Source: Candidatus Kaiserbacteria bacterium CG10_big_fil_rev_8_21_14_0_10_47_16
Lineage (GTDB): Bacteria > Patescibacteriota > Minisyncoccia > Phycocordibacterales > UBA918
Length of the DNA: 42,482 nt
Direction of reading: 5' to 3'
Assembly (NCBI GenBank): GCA_002773395.1
Contig: PFBI01000003.1
Coordinates: 1,027-43,508, forward strand
Part shown: one piece after another, positions 33,551-41,927 of the stretch
Layout: each line of letters opens with the position of its first letter
Position numbering within the stretch: the stretch's first letter is position 1
Notes under the pieces: generated by a model
Databases searched by the model: none
Seen by the model: the letters and a program-made list of their open reading frames with translations, nothing else
Told to the model about the DNA's origin: nothing
Translations under genes and position numbers: made by a program

Positions 33551-33605
33551 GTATATCAGACATAGTTATGAGCTATACAGCCCATAACGCATACGTATAT
33601 CAGAC
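33551..33605 (-). promoter_or_regulatory. Twin extended -10 motifs upstream of ileS
   Basis: GTCTGATATAC occurs twice in direct orientation on the minus strand (33551-33561 and 33595-33605), 44 bp apart, with a TTATG/CATAA hairpin between. Both give TGATATAC-type extended -10 boxes; the nearer one places the transcript start about 6 nt before the ATG. Confidence 0.45.
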
Positions 33606-33643
33606 GTACATTCTCATCGTACCATGAATTATATATACAGAAA

Positions 33644-33667
33644 GGGCCATGATATTCATCATGGCCC
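33644..33667 (-). terminator. Terminator containing the stop of the 80-aa gene
   Basis: 10-bp stem GGGCCATGAT/ATCATGGCCC around ATTC, then T-rich sequence on the minus strand. The stop codon (33659) is part of the stem. Confidence 0.75.
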
Positions 33668-33901
33668 CAGGCATTGATTGGTATTCCAGAACTCTTTGGG
33701 GACACGGTCCCCAACCTCAATGATGACGAGGTTCCCATCATAACTTTCTTCAACGGCGTCACCGAAAATAAAAGCAAGGTTCTCTCGGTCGGTAACGGTC
33801 CAGCGCGAACCTGATGTATCACCGACCCCTGCCGACACAATCAGTACGGGGTACTGAAGATTGTTACATTCCTCAACTGAGGAAACGAGCGTCGTTGCCA
33901 T
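33659..33901 (-). CDS. Small soluble hypothetical protein with SD (80 aa)
   Basis: MATTLVSSVEECNNLQYPVL, then an alternating beta/alpha pattern with Asp/Glu-rich loops (WTVTDRENLAFIFGDAVEES, NLVIIEVGDRVPKEFW). AAGGAGG stands 6 nt before the ATG, which decides this start over one at 33940. It follows the secreted-protein gene, with a hairpin between them, and has no promoter of its own that I can see. No family recognised. Confidence 0.6.
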   Translation of the reverse strand: MATTLVSSVEECNNLQYPVLIVSAGVGDTSGSRWTVTDRENLAFIFGDAVEESYDGNLVIIEVGDRVPKEFWNTNQCLGP

Positions 33902-33932
33902 TTCGGCCTCCTTGAAAAATTTAAGAAAGGAA

Positions 33933-33960
33933 TCGGGCACCTGCCGAAGCAGATGCCCGA
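33933..33960 (-). terminator. Hairpin between the two SD-led genes
   Basis: 12-position GC-rich stem with one mismatch (33933-33944 with 33949-33960) around CGAA, then TTCCTTTCTT on the minus strand. It would partly terminate or attenuate between the two genes. Confidence 0.7.
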
Positions 33961-33976
33961 GTCTGAGGAACTTGAA

Positions 33977-34570
33977 TCAGTGAATGGTAGCAAGCTTGTA
34001 CGCCGGCACCCATGCCTTGGCGAGCTGATCGGCGATGTCTTCGCCCTTTTTCTCGTTCTTGGTACAGGTGCCTGCCGTCATACCGCCACGTCCACAGCCG
34101 GGTGCCCCGAGCGTGACATGCCCGAGGTACTCATGCGCGAACACCGCTTGGCAGGCAATGCTCTTTGCGTTGCCTGCCTGAAAGCAGGAGGTCGACATGA
34201 TTATCGCCGGCTGTGAACCTTCCTGAGGGCCGAGACATGCGAACATGACAACCCTCTTGCCGTTCGGCATAGTGAGGTCCATGCTGGTTTTCGCCCTGCC
34301 GACATTGTCGGTGTCGACTCCGTTCGCGCAGGTTGAGGCATGGCCAGCCTGAAGCGCCGGCGAGAAGGCGATCGTGGGTTCCCCGAGCGACTTCCACTCG
34401 GGGTGCTTTTCCCGCGCCTTCTCAAGCAGGCGCGGGATGTCCCCATAAGAGAGCATCTCTTTGCCCGCCTCGATGCTGATCGGGTGATGCGGAGCATCAC
34501 CCGCCTGCGCAAAAGCGGGCGCGAGGAAGGCACAGAAAAGCCCAAACGCCGCGAAGAGCCGTGTCATCAT
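33977..34570 (-). CDS. Secreted six-cysteine protein of foreign appearance
   Basis: About 197 residues. A clear signal peptide (RLFAAFGLFCAFLAPAFAQA) is followed by a mature part with six cysteines (STCANG, FACLG, TSCFQ, SIACQ, PGCGRG, GTCTK), suggesting three disulfides, and a VFAHEYLGHVTLG segment that looks zincin-like but is HExxxH, not HExxH. AGGAG precedes three consecutive ATG codons (34573, 34570, 34567); the middle one has the best spacing. The gene is visibly GC-richer than its neighbours and has a TTGACA promoter. Acquisition from a proteobacterium-like source is plausible. No family recognised. Confidence 0.6.
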   Translation of the reverse strand: MMTRLFAAFGLFCAFLAPAFAQAGDAPHHPISIEAGKEMLSYGDIPRLLEKAREKHPEWKSLGEPTIAFSPALQAGHASTCANGVDTDNVGRAKTSMDLTMPNGKRVVMFACLGPQEGSQPAIIMSTSCFQAGNAKSIACQAVFAHEYLGHVTLGAPGCGRGGMTAGTCTKNEKKGEDIADQLAKAWVPAYKLATIH

Positions 34571-34618
34571 CATCTTTCTCCTGTTAAAGTACACCCTGGT
34601 CTTCCAAGGCTTGTCCGG

Positions 34619-34647
34619 AGAGTACAATATAAGAATTAGTATGTCAA
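34619..34647 (-). promoter_or_regulatory. Consensus -35 promoter of the secreted-protein gene
   Basis: TTGACA (34642-34647), 17-nt spacer, TACTCT (34619-34624). It abuts the argS stop (34648). The leader of about 40 nt contains the SD. The layout is unlike the -35-less leaderless promoters of native genes. Confidence 0.6.
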
Positions 34648-36330
34648 CTACATTTTCTCAGGAGCTTTGATGCCCAGCACCCAAAGTCCATTTGCAAGCG
34701 TCTGCCCTACCACCGCAGCTACCGCTGCTTTGTATGGCGCGAATTCATCATTCTCGTCAGCAATTTTTTCTTCTGCGTAAAAACTATTGAAACTTCCTGC
34801 AAGTTCAGTGAGGTACGTAACGACCTGATGCGGCGCGCGATCCAACAGCGCCTGTTCGATTACTTCAGGAAATTGGTAGATGACTTTCTCTACGGTATAC
34901 GGAGTTTCTGGCGGATTCTTAATATCAGCAGCTACGCCAACGCCTGCTGCTTTTTCGAGGAGTGAATTGATACGCGCGTACGTGTACTGCAAGTACGGGC
35001 CAGAGTCACCTTCAAATGAAAGAGCCCGTTCTTTATCAAAAATAATATCGCTTCCGAGACTCTGTCGGAGAATTTGATACTTCAGCGCGGCAACCGCAAT
35101 CATCTCTGCGAGTGCTTCAACATCTTCTGCACGACTTTCTACCGCACGCTCCTTTGCCGCTGTCTCCATCTCTTCTAACATTGACTCCCCTGTGAGGACG
35201 TTCCCCTTTCGTGACGACATCTTTCCTGTATTGAGTGTGAGAAACCCTGTTGCGATATGTTCAAGATCTTTCTCCTGAGCTTCCGTGAAGACCTCACGAA
35301 TTGCAGCGATGATGACTTTGAAGTATTCACGCTGTTCGCTTCCGGTTACGACAACTGACTTCGTCCACTCTGGATATTGCTTTTGCTTCAGTGCAAAGTT
35401 CCCCAGATCTTTTGCTTCGTAAGTTGGAAGACCTTGTGAGTTAAGAAATACTCGCGTATGGAGACCGTGTTTCTCCCCCGCAAAAATAATAGCGTCGTCG
35501 CTCTCTTCAAAAATTCCGTCTTGTATATGCTCACGCACAAGCGCAGTCCCGAGTGGACTTGCTTCGCTTTCAAAGATTTCAAGATTAAACTCAGTGCCAA
35601 GCATACGACACAGTTCTGCAAGACGAGCTTTGGATGTACTTATGCCTTTTGCACGAAGTGTATTTAATTCCTCACTGTCTCCTGCATACAAACTTCGATT
35701 CACGGTTTCAATTTCTTCTTTTGCCGTTGGGTCATTTTCATACGCTTCATTCCCCGCGCGGTATGCTTCACCCAGTGCTGCAATATCCTCAGGATTACCT
35801 CCTGTCTTGGTAAGGCCCCACACTCCTTTCGCTACGGTAAGACCAATGTCTGACGGATAGTTGATACGCTCCACTTCTGCACCGTTTGCAGTAAAGAGTC
35901 GCGCAATTGATTCACCAACAATATTCCCTACCAAATTACCGACGTGGAGTGGTTTAAATAAGTTCGGACTCGTGTATTCGATAAGCACATGCTCTCCTGC
36001 TTCTGTATCATTTCCTCCCCAACGGTTACCGAGCGTGAGCGCGCGCGTGAGTTCTTCCGTGAAGAACTCACGCGCGAGGAAGAAGTTGATGAATCCTGGA
36101 CCGGCAATTTCAATCTTTTCAACATACTCAATTTGGCCCTCGAGCGCCGCGAGGAATTGCTCCGCAATTTCTCGCGGCGACTTCCCTGCCTCTCTTGCCA
36201 GCACCATGGCAACGTTCGACGCGTAATCACCATGAGTAAAGTCGGATGGATGCTCAACGCTAAAATCCACCTCGCCAAATCCGAGTTCTTCTGCCGTTTC
36301 TGCAATTGCTGTGCGAATGACTGATTCCAT
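34648..36330 (-). CDS. argS: Arginine--tRNA ligase
   Basis: 560 residues. N-terminal additional domain (SVEHPSDFTHGDYASNVAM), HIGH-like HVGN in SPNLFKPLHVGNLVGN, and the conserved YLQYTYARINSLL anticodon-domain start. RKGNVLTG takes the KMSKS position, as usual for ArgRS. The C-terminal DALR domain ends at APEKM. No SD. Monocistronic-looking; the start lies 25 nt after the DUF2914 gene on the same strand. Confidence 0.95.
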   Translation of the reverse strand: MESVIRTAIAETAEELGFGEVDFSVEHPSDFTHGDYASNVAMVLAREAGKSPREIAEQFLAALEGQIEYVEKIEIAGPGFINFFLAREFFTEELTRALTLGNRWGGNDTEAGEHVLIEYTSPNLFKPLHVGNLVGNIVGESIARLFTANGAEVERINYPSDIGLTVAKGVWGLTKTGGNPEDIAALGEAYRAGNEAYENDPTAKEEIETVNRSLYAGDSEELNTLRAKGISTSKARLAELCRMLGTEFNLEIFESEASPLGTALVREHIQDGIFEESDDAIIFAGEKHGLHTRVFLNSQGLPTYEAKDLGNFALKQKQYPEWTKSVVVTGSEQREYFKVIIAAIREVFTEAQEKDLEHIATGFLTLNTGKMSSRKGNVLTGESMLEEMETAAKERAVESRAEDVEALAEMIAVAALKYQILRQSLGSDIIFDKERALSFEGDSGPYLQYTYARINSLLEKAAGVGVAADIKNPPETPYTVEKVIYQFPEVIEQALLDRAPHQVVTYLTELAGSFNSFYAEEKIADENDEFAPYKAAVAAVVGQTLANGLWVLGIKAPEKM

Positions 36331-36355
36331 AATATAGTCCCGTTACAATACCCGA

Positions 36356-37444
36356 CTATTCTGTTCGTGTCACCAATTCTCCTGGAACGCCTGGTTCAAT
36401 GACGAACTTCTCCGCGCCAAGCACCTGCCCGCGTGCTGTCTCCACCTGACAGCGCCACGTTCCCGGCTGCGAATTCTTAATAAAGGTATACCCGCGGAAT
36501 CCCGCGCCACGTCCCCCACTAATTGGATACGAGAGTCTTGAGTACTCTACCCACTCGCCGGTCGCGTCATTGTATTTATCCCAACTGTGATAGATGTCGG
36601 TCGAGAGGCGTGTTGGCGCGAAGACCGATGCGAAGCAGTACACGTTACTTCCTGGTGTGTAGTGAAATGTGGTATCTGAATTACGGAAAAACTCCCACCA
36701 CTTTGTGTCTTCATAGGTAAGTTGATACGTACCATCACCGAACCGGATCACACTATGGTAGATACCGACATCTTTGAGAGAGAGTGGAATCGGTGGAATG
36801 ATATTTGTAAAATATAAAAAGTTAAACAACGCAAAAATAATTCCAATGGTGAAAATGATTGCCCGCTGATGCAGTGAGAAAAAGTTGGGAATAATCATGC
36901 GAAGAATGCGCATGAATATCAACATAATGACGAGTGCCAGAATCCCACTTCCCACAAAAACCATTGCCCCCATTTTTCCAATAAAGACCGGCACTATGAG
37001 TACCACATACGAGAAGAGCCCAACAAAGAGCATCGCGAGTGTAAAAATGAGGCGCCCGGTACGATCTTTGATTGTTTCATTTCCGAAAATAACCCCAAGA
37101 ATAATAAGGAGATACGGCCAACTTTCATACCATGAACCACTGCGGCCATAAAAGATAAGCATCCCTGAAAACAATCCTCCGAAGGCATACTGCGCAAAAA
37201 GCGGTGTGTATTTTTTTGCCCAGCGAGAAAACCCTTCAGATAACCGATCTGCTGTTGCTGCGTAGAGCAATAGCATGCTCCCCATAGCAAGAACGACGTA
37301 GAATGCGAGAATCGAAATATCAAATATTTGATCCACACGGTTGAGCGTGAGGTTATCGAGCAAAAATCCAAAAAAGAACGCTACCGTAAGCCAGTGCTCC
37401 CTGTGTTTTTCAAAGGTCTTCTTAACTGATTGAATAATCGCCAT
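36356..37444 (-). CDS. Multi-pass membrane protein with C-terminal DUF2914 domain
   Basis: 362 residues from the ATG at 37444; the frame extends to 37507, but TACAAT lies 9 nt before 37444, favouring the shorter, leaderless form. About eight TM helices in residues 20-250 are followed by a soluble C-terminal domain (about 265-355) with YCFASVFAPTRLSTDIYHSWD, GRGAGFRGYTFI and PGTWRCQVETARGQVLGAEKFVI. This is the DUF2914 pattern, thought to be a beta-sandwich. Function unknown. Confidence 0.7.
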   Translation of the reverse strand: MAIIQSVKKTFEKHREHWLTVAFFFGFLLDNLTLNRVDQIFDISILAFYVVLAMGSMLLLYAATADRLSEGFSRWAKKYTPLFAQYAFGGLFSGMLIFYGRSGSWYESWPYLLIILGVIFGNETIKDRTGRLIFTLAMLFVGLFSYVVLIVPVFIGKMGAMVFVGSGILALVIMLIFMRILRMIIPNFFSLHQRAIIFTIGIIFALFNFLYFTNIIPPIPLSLKDVGIYHSVIRFGDGTYQLTYEDTKWWEFFRNSDTTFHYTPGSNVYCFASVFAPTRLSTDIYHSWDKYNDATGEWVEYSRLSYPISGGRGAGFRGYTFIKNSQPGTWRCQVETARGQVLGAEKFVIEPGVPGELVTRTE

Positions 37445-37492
37445 GCGTACTTTATTGTAACGTGACGCACCCCACTCACCAAGAAAAGAAAA

Positions 37493-37511
37493 AGCCGTGC
37501 GGGGCACGGCT
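37493..37511 (-). terminator. Terminator after the zinc-finger gene
   Basis: 7-bp stem AGCCGTG/CACGGCT, then CTTTTTCTTTTCTT on the minus strand. It lies between the zinc-finger gene and the DUF2914 gene. Confidence 0.75.
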
Positions 37512-37544
37512 CTCTTGAGTCAGCGTTTGTTTGGAAGCTCTTCC

Positions 37545-37847
37545 TTATAGCGGAAGGGCGAGTTGTCTCGATTCTCCGACGTCGCGACGTATTTTCCACA
37601 TCTCCTTGCAGTCACTACCGCAGAAGAAATGATCTTCGTATTGATAGTTACCCCCTTCCTTGCCGACGATTACGTCGTGACCGCATCCATTCGCGCAAAG
37701 CTCGCTGTGGATGCCGCGCGCCGCTGCCTTATCGCAAGGCTTCGTACACGCATGCACGTCGCCGAACATTGTATGGAGGAGGAGTGTCTGCCCAGTGCCA
37801 TCCACACGTACTTCCGTATCACAAAACTTACACGTAACCTGTACCAT
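37545..37847 (-). CDS. Small zinc-finger protein with SD (100 aa)
   Basis: Paired cysteines recur: VTCKFCDTE (about 5-13), ACTKPCD (about 34-40), LCANGCGHD (about 51-59) and FFCGSDCKEMW (about 74-84). The last resembles the end of TRASH/MYM-type fingers, so one or two zinc sites are likely. An SD-like AGAGGG is placed 7 nt before the ATG, and the promoter has a recognisable -35. No family recognised. It is one of the four loci with SD-led genes. Confidence 0.6.
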   Translation of the reverse strand: MVQVTCKFCDTEVRVDGTGQTLLLHTMFGDVHACTKPCDKAAARGIHSELCANGCGHDVIVGKEGGNYQYEDHFFCGSDCKEMWKIRRDVGESRQLALPL

Positions 37848-37877
37848 TTCCTTGCCCTCTTGTTACTACCTCTCGGA

Positions 37878-37906
37878 GTATATCCTGCCCCCAAGGTTTA
37901 AACAAA
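37878..37906 (-). promoter_or_regulatory. Promoter of the zinc-finger gene
   Basis: TTGTTT (37901-37906), 17-nt spacer, TATACT (37878-37883); the -35 lies inside the end of glyA. Confidence 0.55.
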
Positions 37907-39163
37907 TGATTCCGGTACGGGGAATTTCTGAGAAAGCACTTCAACCTCTTCTCGGAGCGCTTTTTTCTTTGCTTCGTCGTCTTTATTGCGGAGTGTTTCA
38001 ATCATAATTTCTGCAATACGCGTAGCCTCCCCTTCCATCATCTTCCGCGTTGTGAGTGCTGGCGTACCAAAGCGAATACCTGACGGGTCCATCGCGCTGC
38101 GCGTTTCGTCTGCAATCATATTTTTATTGAGTGTAATACCGATTTCATCGAGTACTGTTTCTGCTTCTTGCCCTGTAACACCGAGCGATCCATACACGTC
38201 GGCAAGAATAAGGTGATTGTCGGTACCACCTCCAAGCATTCGGATTCCTTCGAGGTGGAAGACTGCTTCCATCGCTTTTGCATTTTTCAGAATCTGCGCG
38301 GCGTATTCCTTAAAGGCCGGTGTGAGCGCTTCACCAAAGGCAACCGCTTTTGCCGCGATCACATTCATATGTGGACCTCCTTGAAGACCTGGGAAGACTG
38401 TTTTATTTATTTTCTTCGCAATTTCTTCGCTCTCACGAACGAGAATCATACCGCCGCGGGGACCGCGAAGTGTTTTGTGTGTAGTAGTTGTAATGACGTC
38501 AAAACCGTAATCGAACGGATTCTTAGCAACACCACCGGCAATAAGACCTGCGATATGCGCCATGTCCGCAACCGTGTACGCGCCGACTTCACGCGCAATC
38601 TCCACAAACTTTGCGTAATCAAGCTCACGACTGTATGCAGAAAATCCTGCAAGAATAATCTTTGGCTTCTCGCGAAGCGCGACTTCGCGGAGTGCATCGT
38701 AATCGATTTCTCCCGTCTCGGTATCCTTCATCTTGTAACGGACGAAGTTGAAAATTTTATTGATCCACGTTGTTGGGTGTCCGTGCGTTAAGTGACCTCC
38801 GTGAGAGAGATCCATGCCGAGGACAGTGTCCCCCGGTTCCATGAGTGCAAAATACATTGCCACGTTTGCAGGGGCTCCTGAGAGTGGCTGCACATTTGCA
38901 AACTTGCAATTGAAAAGTTTCTTCGCACGTTCAATCGCAATCATTTCAACAATATCTGTGTACTCTTGTCCGCCGTAGTATCGTTTTCCTGGGTAGCCTT
39001 CTGAGTATTTGTTGGTCAGGACAGAGCCGTTCGCTTCGCGAACGGCTCGCGACACATAGTTTTCACTTGGAATTAGTTCAAGTCCTCGCACCTCCCGTGC
39101 TTCTTCTCCAACGAGTGCGTTAAATATTTCTTCGTCTTGTTTTTTGATGTAATCGTAGTTCAT
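37898..39163 (-). CDS. glyA: Serine hydroxymethyltransferase
   Basis: 421 residues, the usual size. PLP-binding TTTTHKTLRGPRGG with Lys230, substrate motifs SENYVSRAV and YPGKRYYGG, and DMAHIAGLIAGG. It converts serine and tetrahydrofolate to glycine and methylene-THF, the one-carbon donor for ThyA, which lies 400 nt upstream on the same strand. No SD. Confidence 0.97.
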   Translation of the reverse strand: MNYDYIKKQDEEIFNALVGEEAREVRGLELIPSENYVSRAVREANGSVLTNKYSEGYPGKRYYGGQEYTDIVEMIAIERAKKLFNCKFANVQPLSGAPANVAMYFALMEPGDTVLGMDLSHGGHLTHGHPTTWINKIFNFVRYKMKDTETGEIDYDALREVALREKPKIILAGFSAYSRELDYAKFVEIAREVGAYTVADMAHIAGLIAGGVAKNPFDYGFDVITTTTHKTLRGPRGGMILVRESEEIAKKINKTVFPGLQGGPHMNVIAAKAVAFGEALTPAFKEYAAQILKNAKAMEAVFHLEGIRMLGGGTDNHLILADVYGSLGVTGQEAETVLDEIGITLNKNMIADETRSAMDPSGIRFGTPALTTRKMMEGEATRIAEIMIETLRNKDDEAKKKALREEVEVLSQKFPVPESFV

Positions 39164-39224
39164 AGATAAAAATCCGTTAGTTGTGTAAAGTCTTCGGTTT
39201 GAACTACGCTAAATCATATTTGGG

Positions 39225-39566
39225 TTACCGGTTATCTCCTTCACTATGGAGCATACCACGTTCTTTTCGTGAGAGAATCTTCTCAATATTCTGCTCTGCA
39301 ACATCACCAAAATCAATATCAAGCTCCGTGGCAAGCTGCGCAAGGTACCAGAGTACATCTCCCATTTCTTTTTCAATCTCTTCTTTCTTCTCGACAGGAA
39401 TTTGGCTCGCTTCGGTCACTTCATGATTGCGTAAGAGCTTTTTTACTTTCTCTACAACCTCCCCTGTTTCACCCGCAAGCCCAAGTGCTGGGTACACAAA
39501 GTTCGATCCGTTTCCAGGATACATTGCAGTTTCTCTCGACTTTTTTTGGTACTCCCGAAAATCCAT
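39225..39566 (-). CDS. MazG-like nucleotide pyrophosphohydrolase
   Basis: 113 residues. The MazG/all-alpha NTP-PPase motif is present: GLAGETGEVVEKVKK (about 29-43) and the second helix EKEMGDVLWYLAQLA (about 66-80), together giving the ExxE and ExxD metal ligands. It hydrolyses (d)NTPs to monophosphates, as a house-cleaning enzyme or dUTPase-like step. It follows thyA by 2 nt, so they are co-transcribed, which supports a role in dUTP/dUMP supply. No SD. Confidence 0.85.
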   Translation of the reverse strand: MDFREYQKKSRETAMYPGNGSNFVYPALGLAGETGEVVEKVKKLLRNHEVTEASQIPVEKKEEIEKEMGDVLWYLAQLATELDIDFGDVAEQNIEKILSRKERGMLHSEGDNR

Positions 39567-39568
39567 AA

Positions 39569-40585
39569 TTATGTTTTCTTTTTATCGTCAAAGCCACCTA
39601 TATTTGCAATCTCTGCTTTGAGACTTGGGTGGGCTTTGTAATTCTCGAGCATGATATCTTCCGCAGTAAATCCGTTGATATCAGTAATGTCTGGATTTAG
39701 CGTTACCGTCGGGAATGGGAACGGCTCACGTTTCAGTTGTTCTTTTACTTGATCGAAATGATTTGAATAAAGGTGCACATCGCCGAACGTATGCACAAAT
39801 TCTCCCGGAGGAATCTTGGTTACTTGTGACACCATGAGAAGAAGAAGTGCATAGCTTGCAATATTAAACGGTACTCCAAGAAAAAGATCCGCTGACCGCT
39901 GATAGAGACCGAGATTGAGTTTTCCATTAGCTACCTGAAATTGAAACATCGTGTGGCAAAATGGTGGCACCTGTGACTTTTGTCCTTCTGAAGCCATCTC
40001 ATAAATGAAATCTGGGTTCCATGCAGAAACCACGTATGACTTTCGATCGGGTTTTTTCTTAAGCCCATCAATCACCCACTGGAGTTGGTCAATTTCCCGA
40101 CCGTCTTTTGCTGGCCAACGACGCCACATGCGTCCATAGATAGTAATAAGGTCTCCCCATTTTTGTACAAAAGGATCATTATCTGGAAGCTCTGTGAGTT
40201 TTTGGATAAAAGCCTCCTGTTCCATATCTTCCTCGGGAGAGTGTTCGAGGGCCCACATGTGATACATCTTCCATGCCCACTCATCCCAAATATGGTTATT
40301 CATACCCAACAACGGTTTGATATTTGAACTTCCTGAAAGGAACCACTGCAGTTCACTAACAATGCCACGCCAAAATGTTTTCTTGGTTGTAAGGAGCGGA
40401 AAGCCGTCTACAAGATCAAATCGAATTTGCCGACCAAAGACCGAACGGATAGTTGGCGGATTCTCTCCTTTTTTCTTATATTCTTCTAAAATAACGTCAT
40501 TAAAAAACAGTTCTTTGTCTGCACCATTTTCAAGCACATCCTTACAGAGATCGAGATATTGATATTCTGGATGTCGTTTTTCCAT
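39569..40585 (-). CDS. thyA: Thymidylate synthase
   Basis: 338 residues. Substrate-binding RSVFGRQIRFDL, catalytic Cys210 in PPFCHTMFQF (usually PCH; here Phe stands before the Cys), RSADLFLGVPFNIASYALLL, and HLYSNHFDQV. It makes dTMP from dUMP and methylene-THF. Longer than E. coli ThyA (264) because of an insertion at about 110-160 (HSPEEDMEQEAFIQKLTELP), as in some larger ThyA types. It starts 2 nt after dcd. No SD. Confidence 0.96.
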   Translation of the reverse strand: MEKRHPEYQYLDLCKDVLENGADKELFFNDVILEEYKKKGENPPTIRSVFGRQIRFDLVDGFPLLTTKKTFWRGIVSELQWFLSGSSNIKPLLGMNNHIWDEWAWKMYHMWALEHSPEEDMEQEAFIQKLTELPDNDPFVQKWGDLITIYGRMWRRWPAKDGREIDQLQWVIDGLKKKPDRKSYVVSAWNPDFIYEMASEGQKSQVPPFCHTMFQFQVANGKLNLGLYQRSADLFLGVPFNIASYALLLLMVSQVTKIPPGEFVHTFGDVHLYSNHFDQVKEQLKREPFPFPTVTLNPDITDINGFTAEDIMLENYKAHPSLKAEIANIGGFDDKKKT

Positions 40586-40587
40586 GG

Positions 40588-41184
40588 TTATTTTTTCTTA
40601 GCCTTGGTAACTTTTTTTCTCGTGTTTTTGCGCGCAAGTGGACCGGTCTTTGGTGGCACATAGCCAACAATATTGTTTTTGTGATAGCGGCCCGTCTGCT
40701 TATAGTTACGCTTTGTATGTGACGAAAGTGTAGTAAATGAGAGCTGCGCAATTTCCATTCCAGGACGAAGAATGATCGGCACATTGTTGAGATTACAAAG
40801 TTCAAGCGCAATATTGAGGTAGTGGCCTGGATTTACGATACTTGCCGAATTGTGCACAATAAGTCCAATACGCGCGAGTGAGGATTTTCCGTTTACTTCC
40901 ACCAAGTACTCGTCTGATCCGAATCTTTCCTTTGAGTAGCCGAGAATACTCACTCCAGGATGGAGCACAAATTCATCACCATCTTTCACTTCAATTGTCT
41001 GTGTCTTTGGAAAAATTCCTTTTACAGGATCTATCGCCACAGTTGTATGTGGGTCATTTACAATAAACGTATTCGCAAGACGAATATCGTATGTCGCTGG
41101 CTGCATTCGTTTAATATCAAACGGTTCGATGGTGATCTTTCCCTCTTTTACTGCCGCGTGAATATCTTTATCTGAAAGAAACAT
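40588..41184 (-). CDS. dcd: dCTP deaminase
   Basis: 198 residues. The family core is clear: GKSSLARIGLIVHNSA (Arg and catalytic-region residues), VNPGHYLNIALELCNLNNVPIILRPGMEIAQLSF. It deaminates dCTP to dUTP (or directly to dUMP in bifunctional forms) and so feeds ThyA, with which it is contiguous. A Lys-rich tail (KNTRKKVTKAKKK) is extra. No SD. Mono- or bifunctional cannot be told from sequence by eye. Confidence 0.92.
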   Translation of the reverse strand: MFLSDKDIHAAVKEGKITIEPFDIKRMQPATYDIRLANTFIVNDPHTTVAIDPVKGIFPKTQTIEVKDGDEFVLHPGVSILGYSKERFGSDEYLVEVNGKSSLARIGLIVHNSASIVNPGHYLNIALELCNLNNVPIILRPGMEIAQLSFTTLSSHTKRNYKQTGRYHKNNIVGYVPPKTGPLARKNTRKKVTKAKKK

Positions 41185-41193
41185 AAAAATTAC

Positions 41194-41868
41194 TTATTCA
41201 ATATTAAAGGTCTTCTCGGTTCCGTAGTACTCTGGCCAGTTTGCTTTGTAGTGTGCGTACATGCGGTCGTGTCGATCGTGCGGCAATTCTTCAAGACCAA
41301 GTTCATCGAGGAGTACCTGCATTTCATTACGCACTACATCAAGCTGATCCTGCTCATCCGTCATTTTTTCAAACTCGGCAAGATACCCATACCCGGCGTT
41401 GCGGTCAATGCATACATTCGCTCCTTTGTAGGTGTACTCTTCACGTTCGCGTGACCATTTTGAATCGTAGACAAAACCTGTTTCTAGAATGAGCGCATCG
41501 AGCTCATCGAGTGATGCGTTGACCGGTTCTTCAAATTCCATACGAGACACGCCGTTGATGGCGTTGCCTTCATCCATTGCCGCCTTCACCACAAAGAGCA
41601 CCTTGTCATCCTTCTGTCGTGTACGGACAGAGAACGTACTCCCCTTTTCTACTATGTGTTTGAGCTTCTCTTTTTGCTCACTATCGAGAAGGTGTTCAAC
41701 TTTTGTATACAATTCATTCACATCACCTTCACCAAAATAGTGATTGAGTTGCTTGTTTGTAGCAACGCAGGCACAGGCTGGATCAAGTTCACACATCTTT
41801 TCCTTGAGCGCAATCGCGTTCTTTTCTTCACCGAGAAGGCTCTTTATTTCAATTTCATAGTGTGCCAT
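41194..41868 (-). CDS. CYTH-domain protein (class IV adenylate cyclase/thiamine-triphosphatase-like)
   Basis: 224 residues from the ATG at 41868. The signature ExExK is at the N-terminus (HYEIEIK, E5, E7, K9). Tunnel-type charged strands follow: TFSVRTRQKDDKVLFVVKAA, SRMEFEEPV, REREEYTYKGANVCIDRNAGYGYLAEFE. The family acts on triphosphates, often tripolyphosphate or thiamine triphosphate. A longer antisense frame up to 42417 overlaps folA and is not real. TATAAT lies 9 nt upstream. Last gene before dcd on the strand, with a 9-nt gap. Confidence 0.8.
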   Translation of the reverse strand: MAHYEIEIKSLLGEEKNAIALKEKMCELDPACACVATNKQLNHYFGEGDVNELYTKVEHLLDSEQKEKLKHIVEKGSTFSVRTRQKDDKVLFVVKAAMDEGNAINGVSRMEFEEPVNASLDELDALILETGFVYDSKWSREREEYTYKGANVCIDRNAGYGYLAEFEKMTDEQDQLDVVRNEMQVLLDELGLEELPHDRHDRMYAHYKANWPEYYGTEKTFNIE

Positions 41869-41877
41869 ATGAGCATT

Positions 41878-41907
41878 ATTATACCGTCCAAAGGAGCTAT
41901 CCACCAA
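41878..41907 (-). promoter_or_regulatory. Promoter of the CYTH-dcd-thyA-mazG run
   Basis: TTGGTG (41902-41907), 18-nt spacer, TATAAT (41878-41883). It likely drives the tightly packed run CYTH, dcd, thyA and MazG-like. Confidence 0.6.
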
Positions 41908-41927
41908 AAGACAATAGGGTTCCTTCA

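Noticed and set aside
34120-34180. HEYLGH as a zinc metalloprotease site
   Set aside because: Spacing is HExxxH, not HExxH, and no third ligand is obvious.
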